From Rheinheimera salexigens (GTDB lineage Bacteria; Pseudomonadota; Gammaproteobacteria; Enterobacterales; Alteromonadaceae), in NCBI RefSeq assembly GCF_001752395.1, contig NZ_MKEK01000001.1:557466-621465 (forward strand): DNA of 64,000 nucleotides. Reading direction: 5' to 3'. Each line of letters starts with the position of its first letter. Positions within the stretch are counted from its first letter, which is position 1. The position numbers and the translations under genes were made by a program. Under the pieces are notes generated by a model that was not told the DNA's origin, made no database searches, and was given only the letters and a program-made list of their open reading frames with translations. This document shows positions 38,629-48,400 of the stretch, piece after piece.

Positions 38629-40065
38629 ATGAGCTCTGAGACAGTGATAACGTCAACACCAGCTGATTCAACTAAGGCGGAAACGGCAAGCACAGCGACG
38701 CCTAACCCAGCGATAGCCAAGGCAACAGTACTGCCAGCTTTGGTTAAGCATGAAAATCCGGTTTATTCTTGGTACGTGGTTATTATACTAATGCTGTGTT
38801 ACGCGTTAGCCTTTATTGACCGACAAATTTTAAGTTTATTAGTTGACCCCATTAAAGCCGACTTAGGTATCAGTGATACTCAGTTTGGGTTGCTGCAAGG
38901 CTTAGCTTTTGCGTTATTTTATACCTTTGTTGGCTTGTTTTTAGCCAATTTAGCCGATAAGAAAAAGCGAGTGAAAATTATCGCCATTGGTGTAGCGGCC
39001 TGGAGCGTAATGACCGCGATGTGTGGTTTAAGCAAAAGCTTCTTCCATATGTTTTTAGCCCGAGTCGGTGTTGCTGTGGGTGAGGCCGCATTATCACCCG
39101 CCGCTTATTCAATAATTAGTGATTACTTCCCAAAACGAAAACTGGGTAAAGCCATGAGCGTTTACACCGCGGGCGTTTATTTAGGCAGTGGTTTAGCGTT
39201 TTTAATTGGTGGTTTGTTAATTGTTGCCTTGCCAGATTCGTTAACCTTACCCATCGTTGGTGAGCTTAAAAATTGGCAATTAATTTTTATTAGTATTGGT
39301 TTGCCTGGATTGTTGTTTGCGTTGTTATCGCTGACCATTAGAGAGCCTAAGCGTGGTCGTTATCAAACAGCTACAGATATTAAAGTTGATAAGCCCAGTA
39401 GCGTTGAGAACGAGCAGTCAATCACACATTCGTTAAAATTCTTTAAAAGCAAATGGCCGATGTTTGTCCAGCATAATATCGGTTTCGCAATGCTGACTTT
39501 AGTTGGCTACGCTTTTCATTCTTGGGCGCCTAGTTTTTTTATCCGTACTATGGCATGGTCACCAGAAAAAACCGGTATGGTATATGGGACTATAGCCATT
39601 ATCGCTTCGCCTTTAGGCGTGTTATGTGGAGGTATCTTAGGCGATTGGATTTTAAAACGAGGCTATAACGACGCATTTTTTAAAGTCCCTTTCTATGGTG
39701 CTATCGCCTTATTGTTACCCGCAGGTTTTGCTACTTTAACCACAGATACGACGCTGGTGTTAACTTTAATTACCTTATTGATGTTTTTCTCAAGTTTTCA
39801 TGGTGGTATGGCCGTTGCTTCACTACACACTATTACGCCTATTCAATATCGAGCCCAAGCAACCGCGATATATTTATTTGTGATTAACTTAATAGGTCTA
39901 GGCCTAGGGCCAGTATTAGTGGCGGTATTAACCGACTATGTATTCCAAGATCCTACCGCTGTTGGTAAATCTCTATCTTTAGTGAGCTTTATTATTATCC
40001 CTATAGCAATACTGCTATTGTGGAGAACGAAAGCCATGTACAACCGAAAATATAATCAAAAATAG
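38629..40065 (+). CDS. MFS transporter, spinster-like
   Basis: 478 residues with 12 predicted transmembrane helices. A ~45-residue polar Ser/Thr/Ala-rich N-terminal tail (TPADSTKAETASTATPNP) precedes TM1 (YSWYVVIILMLCYALAFIDR). MFS loop 2-3 motif is NLADKKKRVKI, and AFIDRQILSLLVDPIKADLG is typical of the spinster-like carriers common in sphingomonad and marine catabolic clusters. Its place between the dehydrogenase and the CoA ligase suggests uptake of the esterase products across the inner membrane. Substrate and direction are inferred from context. Confidence 0.88.
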   Translation: MSSETVITSTPADSTKAETASTATPNPAIAKATVLPALVKHENPVYSWYVVIILMLCYALAFIDRQILSLLVDPIKADLGISDTQFGLLQGLAFALFYTFVGLFLANLADKKKRVKIIAIGVAAWSVMTAMCGLSKSFFHMFLARVGVAVGEAALSPAAYSIISDYFPKRKLGKAMSVYTAGVYLGSGLAFLIGGLLIVALPDSLTLPIVGELKNWQLIFISIGLPGLLFALLSLTIREPKRGRYQTATDIKVDKPSSVENEQSITHSLKFFKSKWPMFVQHNIGFAMLTLVGYAFHSWAPSFFIRTMAWSPEKTGMVYGTIAIIASPLGVLCGGILGDWILKRGYNDAFFKVPFYGAIALLLPAGFATLTTDTTLVLTLITLLMFFSSFHGGMAVASLHTITPIQYRAQATAIYLFVINLIGLGLGPVLVAVLTDYVFQDPTAVGKSLSLVSFIIIPIAILLLWRTKAMYNRKYNQK

Positions 40066-40078
40066 CGGAGAGTTCGTT

Positions 40079-41806
40079 ATGCAGAATATTTACCAGCAGC
40101 ATTTAGATAAAGTGCCAGCAAATTTTGAGGCGTTAACACCGCTGCACTTTATGCAGCGCGCGGCTGGCGTGTATCCAACTAAAACCGCGGTCGTCTATGG
40201 CGATTTACGCCGTAATTGGCGAGACGTGTATCAGCGCTGTTGTCAGTTTGCTTCGGCATTAGTCAGTGCGGGTATCGGCAAGGGTGATACGGTATCAGTC
40301 ATGGCGCCGAATATTCCAGAAGTATTTGAAGCCCATTTTGCTATCCCAATGTCCGGTGCGGTACTAAACACCATTAATACCCGCTTAGATGTTGCCAGCA
40401 TTAGTTTTATTTTAGAACATGCTGAAACCAAGCTGTTATTGGTTGATTTAGAGTATTACCCTCAAGTAATGCAAGCGCTAGTCGAGCTGGCGCAGCCACC
40501 TAAAGTTATTGTTATCAATGATAAAAGCTATCAAGGTACTACTCTAGGCACTATGCAAAGCACTATGCAAGATACTAAGCAAGATACTAAGCAAGATACT
40601 AAGCAAGGCACTGCACAAGGTGCAGCGCAGAGTGCTGCTAATGTTGCGGCAGCGGTGTCAGTAAGCGAAATTGACTATGAGCAATTTATTGCTAGCGGTG
40701 ATAAAGATTACGCTTGGCAAGCCCCGGCTGATGAATGGGATGCCATTAGTTTAAATTATACTTCTGGTACCACAGGCAACCCTAAGGGTGTTGTATATCA
40801 TCATCGTGGTGCTTATTTAAATGCCATTAATAACGCTGTTACATGGAACATCCCCCAGCACTTTAGCTATTTGTGGACCCTACCTATGTTCCATTGTAAT
40901 GGTTGGTGTTTTCCATGGACAGTGGCGGCTAAGGTTGGCGTTAATATTTGTTTAAGAAATATTGATGTTGGTGAAATTTTCAACTTAATTAAAACCGAAA
41001 AAGTGAGCCACTTTTGCGCTGCGCCCATTGTATTAAATATGCTAAATAATGGCACAGCAGCAGATAAAGCCGGTTTAAACCATAGCATTAAAGTTATGAC
41101 GGCAGGCTCGGCACCGCCAGCTGCGGTTATTCAAGGCATGGAAGAGTTGGGCATTGATGTTACCCATACTTATGGTTTAACCGAGACTTATGGCCCTTCA
41201 GTGGTGTGTGCATGGGACAGTGATTGGGACAACCTCGATATCTCTGAACGGGCACGGCTTAAATCACGCCAAGGGGTCAGAAGTAATTTATTGGAAGGCT
41301 TAATGATAGCCGATCCCGTTACCATGCAACCGGTGCCGCAAGATGGCGAAACCATGGGCGAAGTAATGGTGCGCGGTAATATCGTGATGAAAGGCTATCT
41401 TAAAAATGCTAATGAAACTAAAAATTGCTTTGCCGAGGGCTGGTTTCACACCGGCGATTTGGGTGTCTGTCATGAAAATGGCTATATCGAACTAAAAGAT
41501 CGCTCGAAAGATATTATTATTTCGGGTGGCGAAAATATTTCTAGTATCGAAATTGAAGGCGTTTTATATCATCATCCTGATGTATTAGAGGCTGCAGTAA
41601 TAGCTAAGCCGGATGGTAAGTGGGGCGAAGTGCCACTGGCCTTTGTTAAACTTAAACCGACAGCTACCGTAACAGCTGAAGAGCTAATAGCGTTTTGTAA
41701 GACCCGATTAGCTAAATTTAAAATACCGAAGGAAATTCGTTTTATTGAAATACCTAAAACATCGACCGGTAAAGTACAAAAATATTCTTTACGAAAGTTG
41801 ATCTAA
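40079..41806 (+). CDS. acyl-CoA synthetase (AMP-forming) with tandem-repeat insertion
   Basis: 575 residues; activates a carboxylic acid as acyl-AMP then acyl-CoA. P-loop YTSGTTGNPKGVVYHH, YGLTETYGPS, GWFHTGDLG, DRSKDIIISGGENIS and the catalytic Lys in KTSTGKVQKYSL are all intact. It is in the medium-chain/methylmercaptopropionate (DmdB-like) branch by eye. It is ~30 residues longer than usual because of a four-residue repeat, [D/G/S]T[K/M/A]Q, at residues ~157-184, between the N-terminal subdomain and the P-loop. As the last gene of the run, it should activate the acid made by the aldehyde dehydrogenase. No beta-oxidation or ring-cleavage genes follow. Confidence 0.9.
   Translation: MQNIYQQHLDKVPANFEALTPLHFMQRAAGVYPTKTAVVYGDLRRNWRDVYQRCCQFASALVSAGIGKGDTVSVMAPNIPEVFEAHFAIPMSGAVLNTINTRLDVASISFILEHAETKLLLVDLEYYPQVMQALVELAQPPKVIVINDKSYQGTTLGTMQSTMQDTKQDTKQDTKQGTAQGAAQSAANVAAAVSVSEIDYEQFIASGDKDYAWQAPADEWDAISLNYTSGTTGNPKGVVYHHRGAYLNAINNAVTWNIPQHFSYLWTLPMFHCNGWCFPWTVAAKVGVNICLRNIDVGEIFNLIKTEKVSHFCAAPIVLNMLNNGTAADKAGLNHSIKVMTAGSAPPAAVIQGMEELGIDVTHTYGLTETYGPSVVCAWDSDWDNLDISERARLKSRQGVRSNLLEGLMIADPVTMQPVPQDGETMGEVMVRGNIVMKGYLKNANETKNCFAEGWFHTGDLGVCHENGYIELKDRSKDIIISGGENISSIEIEGVLYHHPDVLEAAVIAKPDGKWGEVPLAFVKLKPTATVTAEELIAFCKTRLAKFKIPKEIRFIEIPKTSTGKVQKYSLRKLI
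40535..40630 (+). repeat. in-frame 12-bp tandem repeat in the CoA-ligase gene
   Basis: Units of 12 bases: three perfect copies of GATACTAAGCAA (40571-40606), flanked by diverged copies from 40535 to 40570 and 40607 to 40630, seven to eight units in all. The period keeps frame and encodes a polar four-residue repeat. Confidence 0.9.
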
Positions 41807-41833
41807 ACAGTAACCAAAACACTCCCCCTCAAG

Positions 41834-41867
41834 CGCTGCCAATTTGTTTTGGCGGCGTTTTTTTTTT
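41834..41867 (+). terminator. Rho-independent terminator closing the catabolic island
   Basis: CGCTGCCAA (41834-41842) pairs with TTGGCGGCG (41849-41857), one G-T pair, followed by ten T. It lies 28 bases after the CoA-ligase stop, indicating that the run of catabolic genes ends here. Confidence 0.88.
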
Positions 41868-42047
41868 GCTTAATAATATGAAAAATATACCTATTGGCAG
41901 TAATAAATACAGGGGTGATAATATCAATGCCAATTAAAAGCAATATAAAACAATGATTTAATTATGGTTTGATTTTTGCTTTCTTTTTTTAAGCGCAAGT
42001 ACTCAAGTACTCAAGCGTAAGCTTAAACGCCACTAAGGAGCAACAAT

Positions 42048-42194
42048 ATGAAAACATCATTTAATAAATATGCAAAAGCAGCGTTGTTAGCAATATTAGG
42101 TATGGCAGTTGTTGCCTGTGCAACAATTGAAGGTGCGGGTAAGGATATTGAAACTGCAGGTGAGTCTATTCAAGATGCAGCAGATAATGAGTAA
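42048..42194 (+). CDS. entericidin-like small lipoprotein
   Basis: A 48-residue protein: charged start (MKTSFNKYAK), hydrophobic stretch, lipobox VVAC (Cys24), then CATIEGAGKDIETAGESIQ ending DAADNE. The G-x-G-x-D-I-x-x-A-G-x-x-I pattern is that of EcnA/EcnB entericidins, small lipoproteins of a toxin-antidote pair induced in stationary phase in enterics. AAGGAG sits seven bases before the ATG. Only one copy is here, so no antidote/toxin pair; single EcnB-like genes are common and their role is unclear. Flanked by intergenic sequence on both sides, so probably its own transcript. Confidence 0.85.
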   Translation: MKTSFNKYAKAALLAILGMAVVACATIEGAGKDIETAGESIQDAADNE

Positions 42195-42196
42195 TG

Positions 42197-42256
42197 TATT
42201 TTAGTGTCGATAATGATCTGCACTAACGATCTACATTAAAAATCGACACTAAAATA
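42197..42256. repeat. perfect 15-bp inverted repeat after the entericidin gene
   Basis: TATTTTAGTGTCGAT (42197-42211) and its exact complement (42242-42256) enclose a 30-base loop, starting 2 bases after the entericidin stop. There is no U-tract after it, so it may be an mRNA 3'-end stabiliser or a site for a protein rather than a standard terminator. Confidence 0.7.
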
Positions 42257-42315
42257 GCTAAATATGACACTAAATAGCCATAAATATTAAGCTACGACAT
42301 GTATTACAGATAAAA

Positions 42316-43935
42316 CTAGCTGGACTCAGTTGAACTGGGTTCAGCTAGTTCTGCAATTGGCTCTGCTATCGATTCAGCTGTTGGTTCAGGTATGGGCTCT
42401 ATCATCATCGATAGGCGTTCAGACTCAAAATCACGATGTGATGTTTCTAAAGCTGGCAAGGTTTTGCTGACTTTAGCTGAAAGCTGACTAAAACGATCTA
42501 CCTTACCGTATAAACCTTGCTGACCCGCTAACGCTGTAACCGTACTATTGTAATGATTGCTTACGGTGTTTAAGGTCACGCCAAGCTTTTGCAAGCGCTC
42601 AGCGACTAAGCACACCTGATTATATACTTCGGCGGCGCGCTCACTAATCTCCCGGGCTTCTGTATTGCTGCGCTCTATCATCCATAAGTTGGACACGGTG
42701 CGTAAAATGGGGATTAACGTGGTATGCGATACTAAAACGATATTCTGTTTGTAACCATATTCAAATAAATCTTTGTTATGTTTTAGCGCCTCTATGTAAG
42801 CCGGCTCAATAGGCATAAACATTAATACAAAACTTGGGCTGTGCATGCCAATTAAGTTAGTGTAATCCTTACTGGCCAAGTCATCGATATGGCGGCGTAC
42901 CGCTTTATTATGCTCTGCCATCGCCAGTAGATAAGCGTCGTTGGTTTCTGCAGCAACCGCCCGATCGTAAGCAACCAGTGATACTTTGCTATCAATAATA
43001 ATATGCTTATTATCGGGTAACTTAATTAAGAAGTCGGTTTGTTTATTTTTGCCATCGCTATCTTTAAACGCGGTTTGGGCAGAAAAATGGGCATCTTGCA
43101 CTAAGCCACTCATTTCTAAGGTTCGCTGTAATTGCGCCTCGCCCCAAGCACCACGTTGTTGCGAGTCGCCTTTTAATGCCGAGGTCAGGTTATTGGCCTC
43201 TGTGCTCATGGATACGCCAATATCGAGCACCTTTTTGATTTCAGCATTTAAATTAGCATTGCCGCGGGTTGCTGAATCATGCACTTCATTAACCCGTTTT
43301 TGGAAGGCGTCAATTTGTTCCCGAAATGGTTTTAACATGACATCAATACTATGTTGACTGGTATCGGTGAAGGTTTTACCTTTCTCTTCAAAAATTTTAT
43401 TGGCTAAGTTTTCAAACTCTTTACTCAGTATTTGTTTATTTTCAGCCAGTTGTGCCAGTTGCTGTTCAAAGTGCTTTTCGCGCTGCTGCAAAGAAGTATC
43501 TAACTCAGTATGTTGTTTGGTTAGCTGTAAGTGCTCGGCTTGCAGCTCAGATAACTTAATGTGTTGTTGCTGAAGTTGACCTTTTAAATCGGTAATATAC
43601 TCTTTGGCTTGAAGCCCTGCCGTTTCAAACATCTTGGCTTTTTTACCTTCCTCTGCCAATTGCTGTTGTAATTGATTAAGGGTTGTACGTTCAGCTTGCA
43701 GCTGTTGCAGGCTTTGCTGTAAATGCTGCTCAATACGGCTTTGGCTAGTATGGGCAGCAATTAACTGCTGTTCAAGGCGACTAGTGATGATGGCGTTATC
43801 ATGTAATTGTTTTTGTAGTGCTGCTAACCGACGTTGATTGGTAATAAACGCAGCTAGATAACCAAGTGCGATAGCGATAACACAGGCCATCCCTATTAGG
43901 GTGATGAGCTCTGTATTCCAAAGAATTGTTTGCAT
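42316..43935 (-). CDS. rmuC: DNA recombination protein RmuC
   Basis: 539 residues. TM segment at the N-terminus (LITLIGMACVIAIALGYLAAFI), then a long Gln/Leu-rich coiled coil (~35-190), then the RmuC nuclease-like domain (~200-460): QRGAWGEAQLQRTLEMSGL, TDFLIKLPDNKHIIIDSKVS (PD-(D/E)xK-like core), YTNLIGMHSPSFVLMFMPIE. RmuC limits inversions at short inverted repeats and has recently been linked to defence against foreign DNA. The Glu/Pro-rich tail (PIPEPTAESIAEPIAELAEP) is variable in the family. Alone in its transcription unit. Confidence 0.93.
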   Translation of the reverse strand: MQTILWNTELITLIGMACVIAIALGYLAAFITNQRRLAALQKQLHDNAIITSRLEQQLIAAHTSQSRIEQHLQQSLQQLQAERTTLNQLQQQLAEEGKKAKMFETAGLQAKEYITDLKGQLQQQHIKLSELQAEHLQLTKQHTELDTSLQQREKHFEQQLAQLAENKQILSKEFENLANKIFEEKGKTFTDTSQHSIDVMLKPFREQIDAFQKRVNEVHDSATRGNANLNAEIKKVLDIGVSMSTEANNLTSALKGDSQQRGAWGEAQLQRTLEMSGLVQDAHFSAQTAFKDSDGKNKQTDFLIKLPDNKHIIIDSKVSLVAYDRAVAAETNDAYLLAMAEHNKAVRRHIDDLASKDYTNLIGMHSPSFVLMFMPIEPAYIEALKHNKDLFEYGYKQNIVLVSHTTLIPILRTVSNLWMIERSNTEAREISERAAEVYNQVCLVAERLQKLGVTLNTVSNHYNSTVTALAGQQGLYGKVDRFSQLSAKVSKTLPALETSHRDFESERLSMMIEPIPEPTAESIAEPIAELAEPSSTESS

Positions 43936-44234
43936 GTATAATCCTACAGGTTATCAATGACTATATTGTGCCATTACTATAATGCGTAAATGATTGAGCT
44001 AAATCTTGTTTCTCAGCGTACTGCTGACAGCTTAGGTTTGCGGTATAGTACCACTGTATAAGATAACAGTGTATCTGATATAACACACGCATTAATAGAG
44101 CTTGTGGCTCTGAATATACTGAATTATTTATATTTATAACCCGCTTAGCTGATAACGTTATTTTATATACTAAAATGTGTTAACCGATTTTACGCATTTT
44201 AACGATTAAAACCGTGTTTGTAGCGGTTCTTGTC
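43936..44234. other. intergenic region between rmuC and the RND operon
   Basis: About 300 bases between divergent genes. I see no ORF, RNA gene or strong hairpin; A+T-rich, with the RND promoter beginning at its right edge. Confidence 0.4.
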
Positions 44235-44263
44235 TTGATAACATACAGGCATGTATGTATATT
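44235..44263 (+). promoter_or_regulatory. RND pump promoter with AcrR-like operator in the spacer
   Basis: TTGATA (-35, 44235-44240), 17-base spacer, TATATT (-10, 44258-44263). The near-palindrome ACATACAGGCATGTATGT (44241-44258) fills the spacer exactly and shares the ACATAC...GTATGT half-sites of the E. coli acrAB operator bound by AcrR. A TetR protein bound here would block polymerase. The predicted start is ~44270, leaving a ~55-nt leader. Confidence 0.75.
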
Positions 44264-44326
44264 GCACGACATTATTTTGCCGATTTTTTTCAATTATTTG
44301 AACGGCAGTTTTTTAAGGAACTTTGT

Positions 44327-45466
44327 ATGACATTAAAGCTAAAATTACTAGTAACCGCAGTGGCGAGTTTAATGCTAGTAGCCTGTAGTGAATCGGAGCA
44401 AGTTCAGGCACAACAGCAGGCACCAGAAGTGGAAGTAATCACTTTAACCACTACTAGTGTTGGCTTAACTACAGAGTTGCCAGGCAGAACCATTGAGTAT
44501 CGCCAAGCAGAAATTCGGCCGCAGGTAAGTGGTATTTTACAGCAACGTTTATTTCGTGAAGGCCAGCAGGTAGAAGCCGGAGAATTGCTGTATAAAATTG
44601 ATGCTGCAACTTATCAAGCAGCGTTAGCCAGTGCTAAAGCCAATGTTGCCAGCGCGAAAGCCGGCCAATTTAATGCGGCAAATAAGGCCAAGCGGATTAA
44701 AGATTTATTAGGTAGTAAGGTGGTTAGCCAGCAAGACTTTGACGATGCCAATGCATTGATGATGCAAGCTGATGCTGCCGTTGCTAGTGCTGAAGCGGCA
44801 CTGCAAAATGCGCAAATCAACCTCGATTATACTGAAATAACCGCACCAATAAGTGGCGTAATAGGCCGTTCAGCCGTTACTGAAGGTGCGTTATTAACAG
44901 CTAACCAAGCTCAAGGCTTAGCCACCATACGTCAATTAGATCCTATCTATGCTGATTTAACCCAATCCAGTACTGATTTATTAAGAATAAAGCGGCAAAT
45001 GCAACAGCAAAATAAGCAGCAGGTGAGTGTCGATTTAATTTTAGACGATGGTTCTAAGTATGCAGAGCAAGGTAGCTTAGAGTTTTCAGAAGTTAATGTT
45101 GACCCCAGTACGGGCATGGTGACGTTACGCGCTGTATTCGATAACAAACAATCTGACTTACTGCCAGGCATGTTTGTGCGGGCGGTTTTACATCATGGTA
45201 GTAATGATAATGCTATTTTAGTGCCACAAGCGGCTGTTAGCCGCACGGCAAAAGGCGAGGCAATGGTTATGGTTGTTAATGCCGATAATCAAGTAGAGTC
45301 TCGTATAGTGATATTGGGCCAAAGTACTGACGGCAATTGGGTAGCTGAATCTGGGGTTAAAGCGGGAGAGCAAATAATTATTTCCGGCTTACAAAAAGTG
45401 CGTGCGGGTGCAACGGTTCGTGTTGTGCAAGCCGGTAATAAAACCACTAACACTGCTGCGCAGTAA
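44327..45466 (+). CDS. acrA: RND efflux periplasmic adaptor (AcrA/MexA type)
   Basis: 379 residues from MTLKLKLLV; AAGGA lies eight bases upstream, and the operator overlaps the region before the longer frame. Lipobox LVAC (Cys about 20) makes it a lipoprotein anchored to the inner membrane. Domains: beta-barrel/lipoyl halves (PGRTIEYRQAEIRPQVSGIL, LDYTEITAPISGVIGRSAV), alpha hairpin between them (ASAKANVASAKAGQFN...), and the membrane-proximal domain at the C-terminus. It bridges the inner-membrane pump and a TolC-type channel; no channel gene is present, as in E. coli acrAB. The permease starts 12 bases later. Confidence 0.93.
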   Translation: MTLKLKLLVTAVASLMLVACSESEQVQAQQQAPEVEVITLTTTSVGLTTELPGRTIEYRQAEIRPQVSGILQQRLFREGQQVEAGELLYKIDAATYQAALASAKANVASAKAGQFNAANKAKRIKDLLGSKVVSQQDFDDANALMMQADAAVASAEAALQNAQINLDYTEITAPISGVIGRSAVTEGALLTANQAQGLATIRQLDPIYADLTQSSTDLLRIKRQMQQQNKQQVSVDLILDDGSKYAEQGSLEFSEVNVDPSTGMVTLRAVFDNKQSDLLPGMFVRAVLHHGSNDNAILVPQAAVSRTAKGEAMVMVVNADNQVESRIVILGQSTDGNWVAESGVKAGEQIIISGLQKVRAGATVRVVQAGNKTTNTAAQ

Positions 45467-45478
45467 ACGGAGTAGCAG

Positions 45479-48400
45479 ATGGCCAATTTCTTTATAAGTC
45501 GTCCCATTTTTGCTTGGGTAATAGCGATTGTTATTATGCTGGCAGGCTTGTTATCGATTAAACAATTACCTATTGAGCAATACCCAAGTATTGCTCCTCC
45601 AGCCGTAACTATTAGTGCTAGCTATCGTGGTGCCTCGGCGCAAACTGCAGAAGACGCGGTAACACAAGTTATCGAGCAAGCTATGAATGGCTTGGATAAC
45701 TTAATGTATATGTCTGCCAATACTGACTCATCAGGTGGCATATCCATTACCTTAACATTTGAAACCGGTACTGATGGCGATATTGCCCAAGTACAGGTGC
45801 AAAACAAACTGCAACAAGCGTTACCCTTATTACCGCAAGAAGTGCAGCAACAGGGTGTTAGAGTTGCTAAATCTAACGGTAGCTTTTTAATGGTCGTGGC
45901 GTTTACATCAACTGATGACAGCATGAGCCGTGAGGACATTGCTGACTTCGTGGTTGCCAACGTTAAAGACCCGTTAAGTCGCACCGAAGGTGTAGGTAAC
46001 GTAGTGGTGTTTGGTAGCCAATATGCCATGCGTATTTGGTTAGATGCCGACAAGTTAAATCAGTTTAAAATGACGCCGTCTGATGTTACTGCTGCTATTC
46101 GAGTGCAAAATAATCAAGTGACCGCTGGTCAACTTGGTGGTGCGCCGGCGTTAGATGGTCAGCAATATAGTGCCGCTATTTTAGCCCAGACTCGTTTTAG
46201 CACGGTGGAAGAATTTAGCAATATATTGCTTCGTGTCAACCAAGATGGTTCATTAGTGCGCTTAGCTGATGTGGCGAGAGTGGAGTTAGGTGGTGAAGAC
46301 TATTCTATTAAAGCTCGCTTTAACGGCAGAGTGGCTACCGGTATCGCGGTTGAATTAGCTACTGGCGCCAATGCGCTTGATACCGCTGCAGCGGTAAGAA
46401 AACGTATTGCAGAATTAGAGCCGTATTTCCCGGCAGGTGTGTCGACTGTTATTCCCTATGATACGACTCCTTTTGTTGAAATATCCATTAACTCAGTGGT
46501 GCAAACGCTAATAGAAGCCATTATTTTAGTATTTTTGGTTATGTATTTATTTTTACAAAATCTGCGCGCCACCATCATTCCAACCTTAGCTGTGCCTGTG
46601 GTGTTACTCGGCACCTTCGGTATTATGGCGGCATTTGGCTTTACGATTAATACCTTAACCATGTTTGGTATGGTGCTATCTATCGGCTTATTAGTTGATG
46701 ACGCTATTGTTGTGGTTGAAAACGTTGAGCGGGTAATGACCGAAGAGGGTTTGTCCGCAGTTGAAGCTACGCGTAAATCAATGGGCCAAATTACCGGTGC
46801 TTTAATAGGTATCGGTTTAGTATTGTCGGCGGTATTTGTGCCAATGGCATTCTTTGGTGGGGCCACTGGCGCTATCTATAAACAGTTCTCTATTACGATT
46901 GTCTCGGCAATGGCGTTATCAGTACTGGTGGCAATAGTATTCACACCAGCCTTATGTGCCACTATGCTGAAACAAAATAAAAACGGCCATGTTAAAAAAG
47001 GCGGTTTCTTTGGTTGGTTTAACCGTGGTTTTGATAATACTAACCATAAATATCAGCGCGGTGTGGCCGGTATGCTGAAGCGCCCTGTGCGTTCAATGCT
47101 TGTTTACGGTGCCATTGTTTTGATTATGGTGGTGATGTTCTTACGCTTACCCTCGTCGTTTTTACCGTCTGAAGACCAAGGTATCTTTATTACTATGGTG
47201 CAGTTACCTACAGGTGCAAGCCAAGAGCGTACCGAAGCGGTAATGACTAAAATTGCTGATTACTATAATCAGGAAGACGCGGTTGATGCAGCCTTTACAG
47301 TGTCGGGCTTTAGCTTTAATGGTAGTGGTCAAAACGTAGGTTTAGCCTTTGTTCGCTTAAAAGATTGGTCTGAGCGTGATGATAATCAAAGTGTCAACGC
47401 CGTTATTGGCCGAGCTATGGGCTATTTTAGTACGGTAAAAGAAGCGCAGATCTTTGCCTTTAACTTACCGCCTATAGCTGCTTTAGGTAATGCTACTGGT
47501 TTTACACTCTATCTACAGGATCGGGCTGGTTTGGGCCACGAAGCCTTATTAAATGCCCGTAACCAGCTATTAGGTATGGCAGGACAAGAGCCAAGCTTAA
47601 TGGGTGTTAGGCCCAATGGTATGGAGGATGCCGCCCAGTTACAAATCGATATTGATCAGCTAAAAGCCCAAGCATTAGGCGTATCACCTGCTGATATTAA
47701 CCAAACCTTATCTATAGGTTGGGGCTCAAATTATGTTAATGACTTTGTTGACCGCGGCCGGGTGAAAAAAGTCTTTGTCCAAGCAGATGCTAAGTTCCGT
47801 ATGAGCCCAGAAGATATCAGTAGCTGGTATGTGCGGAATAAAGCCGGCGATATGGTTAGTTTTTCTTCATTTGCTACCAGTCGCTGGGTGTATGGACCAC
47901 AACGTTTAGAGCGTTATAACGGCGTATCGGCAATGCAAATTCAAGGCGAGCCTGCACCGGGTGTTAGTTCTGGTGATGCCATGTTAAAAATGGAACAGCT
48001 AATTGCTAATTTGCCCGACGGTATCGACTTTGAATGGACCGGAACCTCGTATCAAGAAAAGCTATCTGGCTCGCAAGCACCGGCTTTATATGCCTTGTCT
48101 ATTTTAGTGGTGTTTTTATGTTTAGCGGCGTTATATGAAAGCTGGTCAATTCCGTTTGCAGTTATCTTAGTGGTGCCACTGGGTATTGTTGGTGCGTTAG
48201 CAGCAACCTTTATGCGCGGGTTAGAAAACGATGTTTACTTCCAGGTGGGTTTATTAACTACCATGGGCTTGGCATCGAAGAACGCTATTTTAATTGTGGA
48301 GTTTGCCCGCGAGTTGCAGCAGCAAGGTAAAGGTATTATTGAGGCTATTTTAGAAGCGGTTCGATTACGGTTACGGCCTATTATTATGACGTCAATGGCC

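Noticed and set aside
40535..40630. Possible CRISPR or short-repeat array
   Set aside because: Units are contiguous 12-mers in frame within a gene, with no spacers.
28344..41867. Genomic island by mobile element
   Set aside because: Looked for integrase, tRNA att site, direct repeats or IS ends at both borders and saw none; transfer is possible but not shown by the sequence.
42986..43573. Cys/Ser-rich frames antisense to rmuC
   Set aside because: They come from reverse reading of the Gln/Leu coiled-coil codons; no start signal.
45622..46866. Two long frames antisense to acrB (about 140 codons each)
   Set aside because: Composition typical of antisense shadows (Ser/Thr/Asn/Pro runs); acrB is intact over the same bases.
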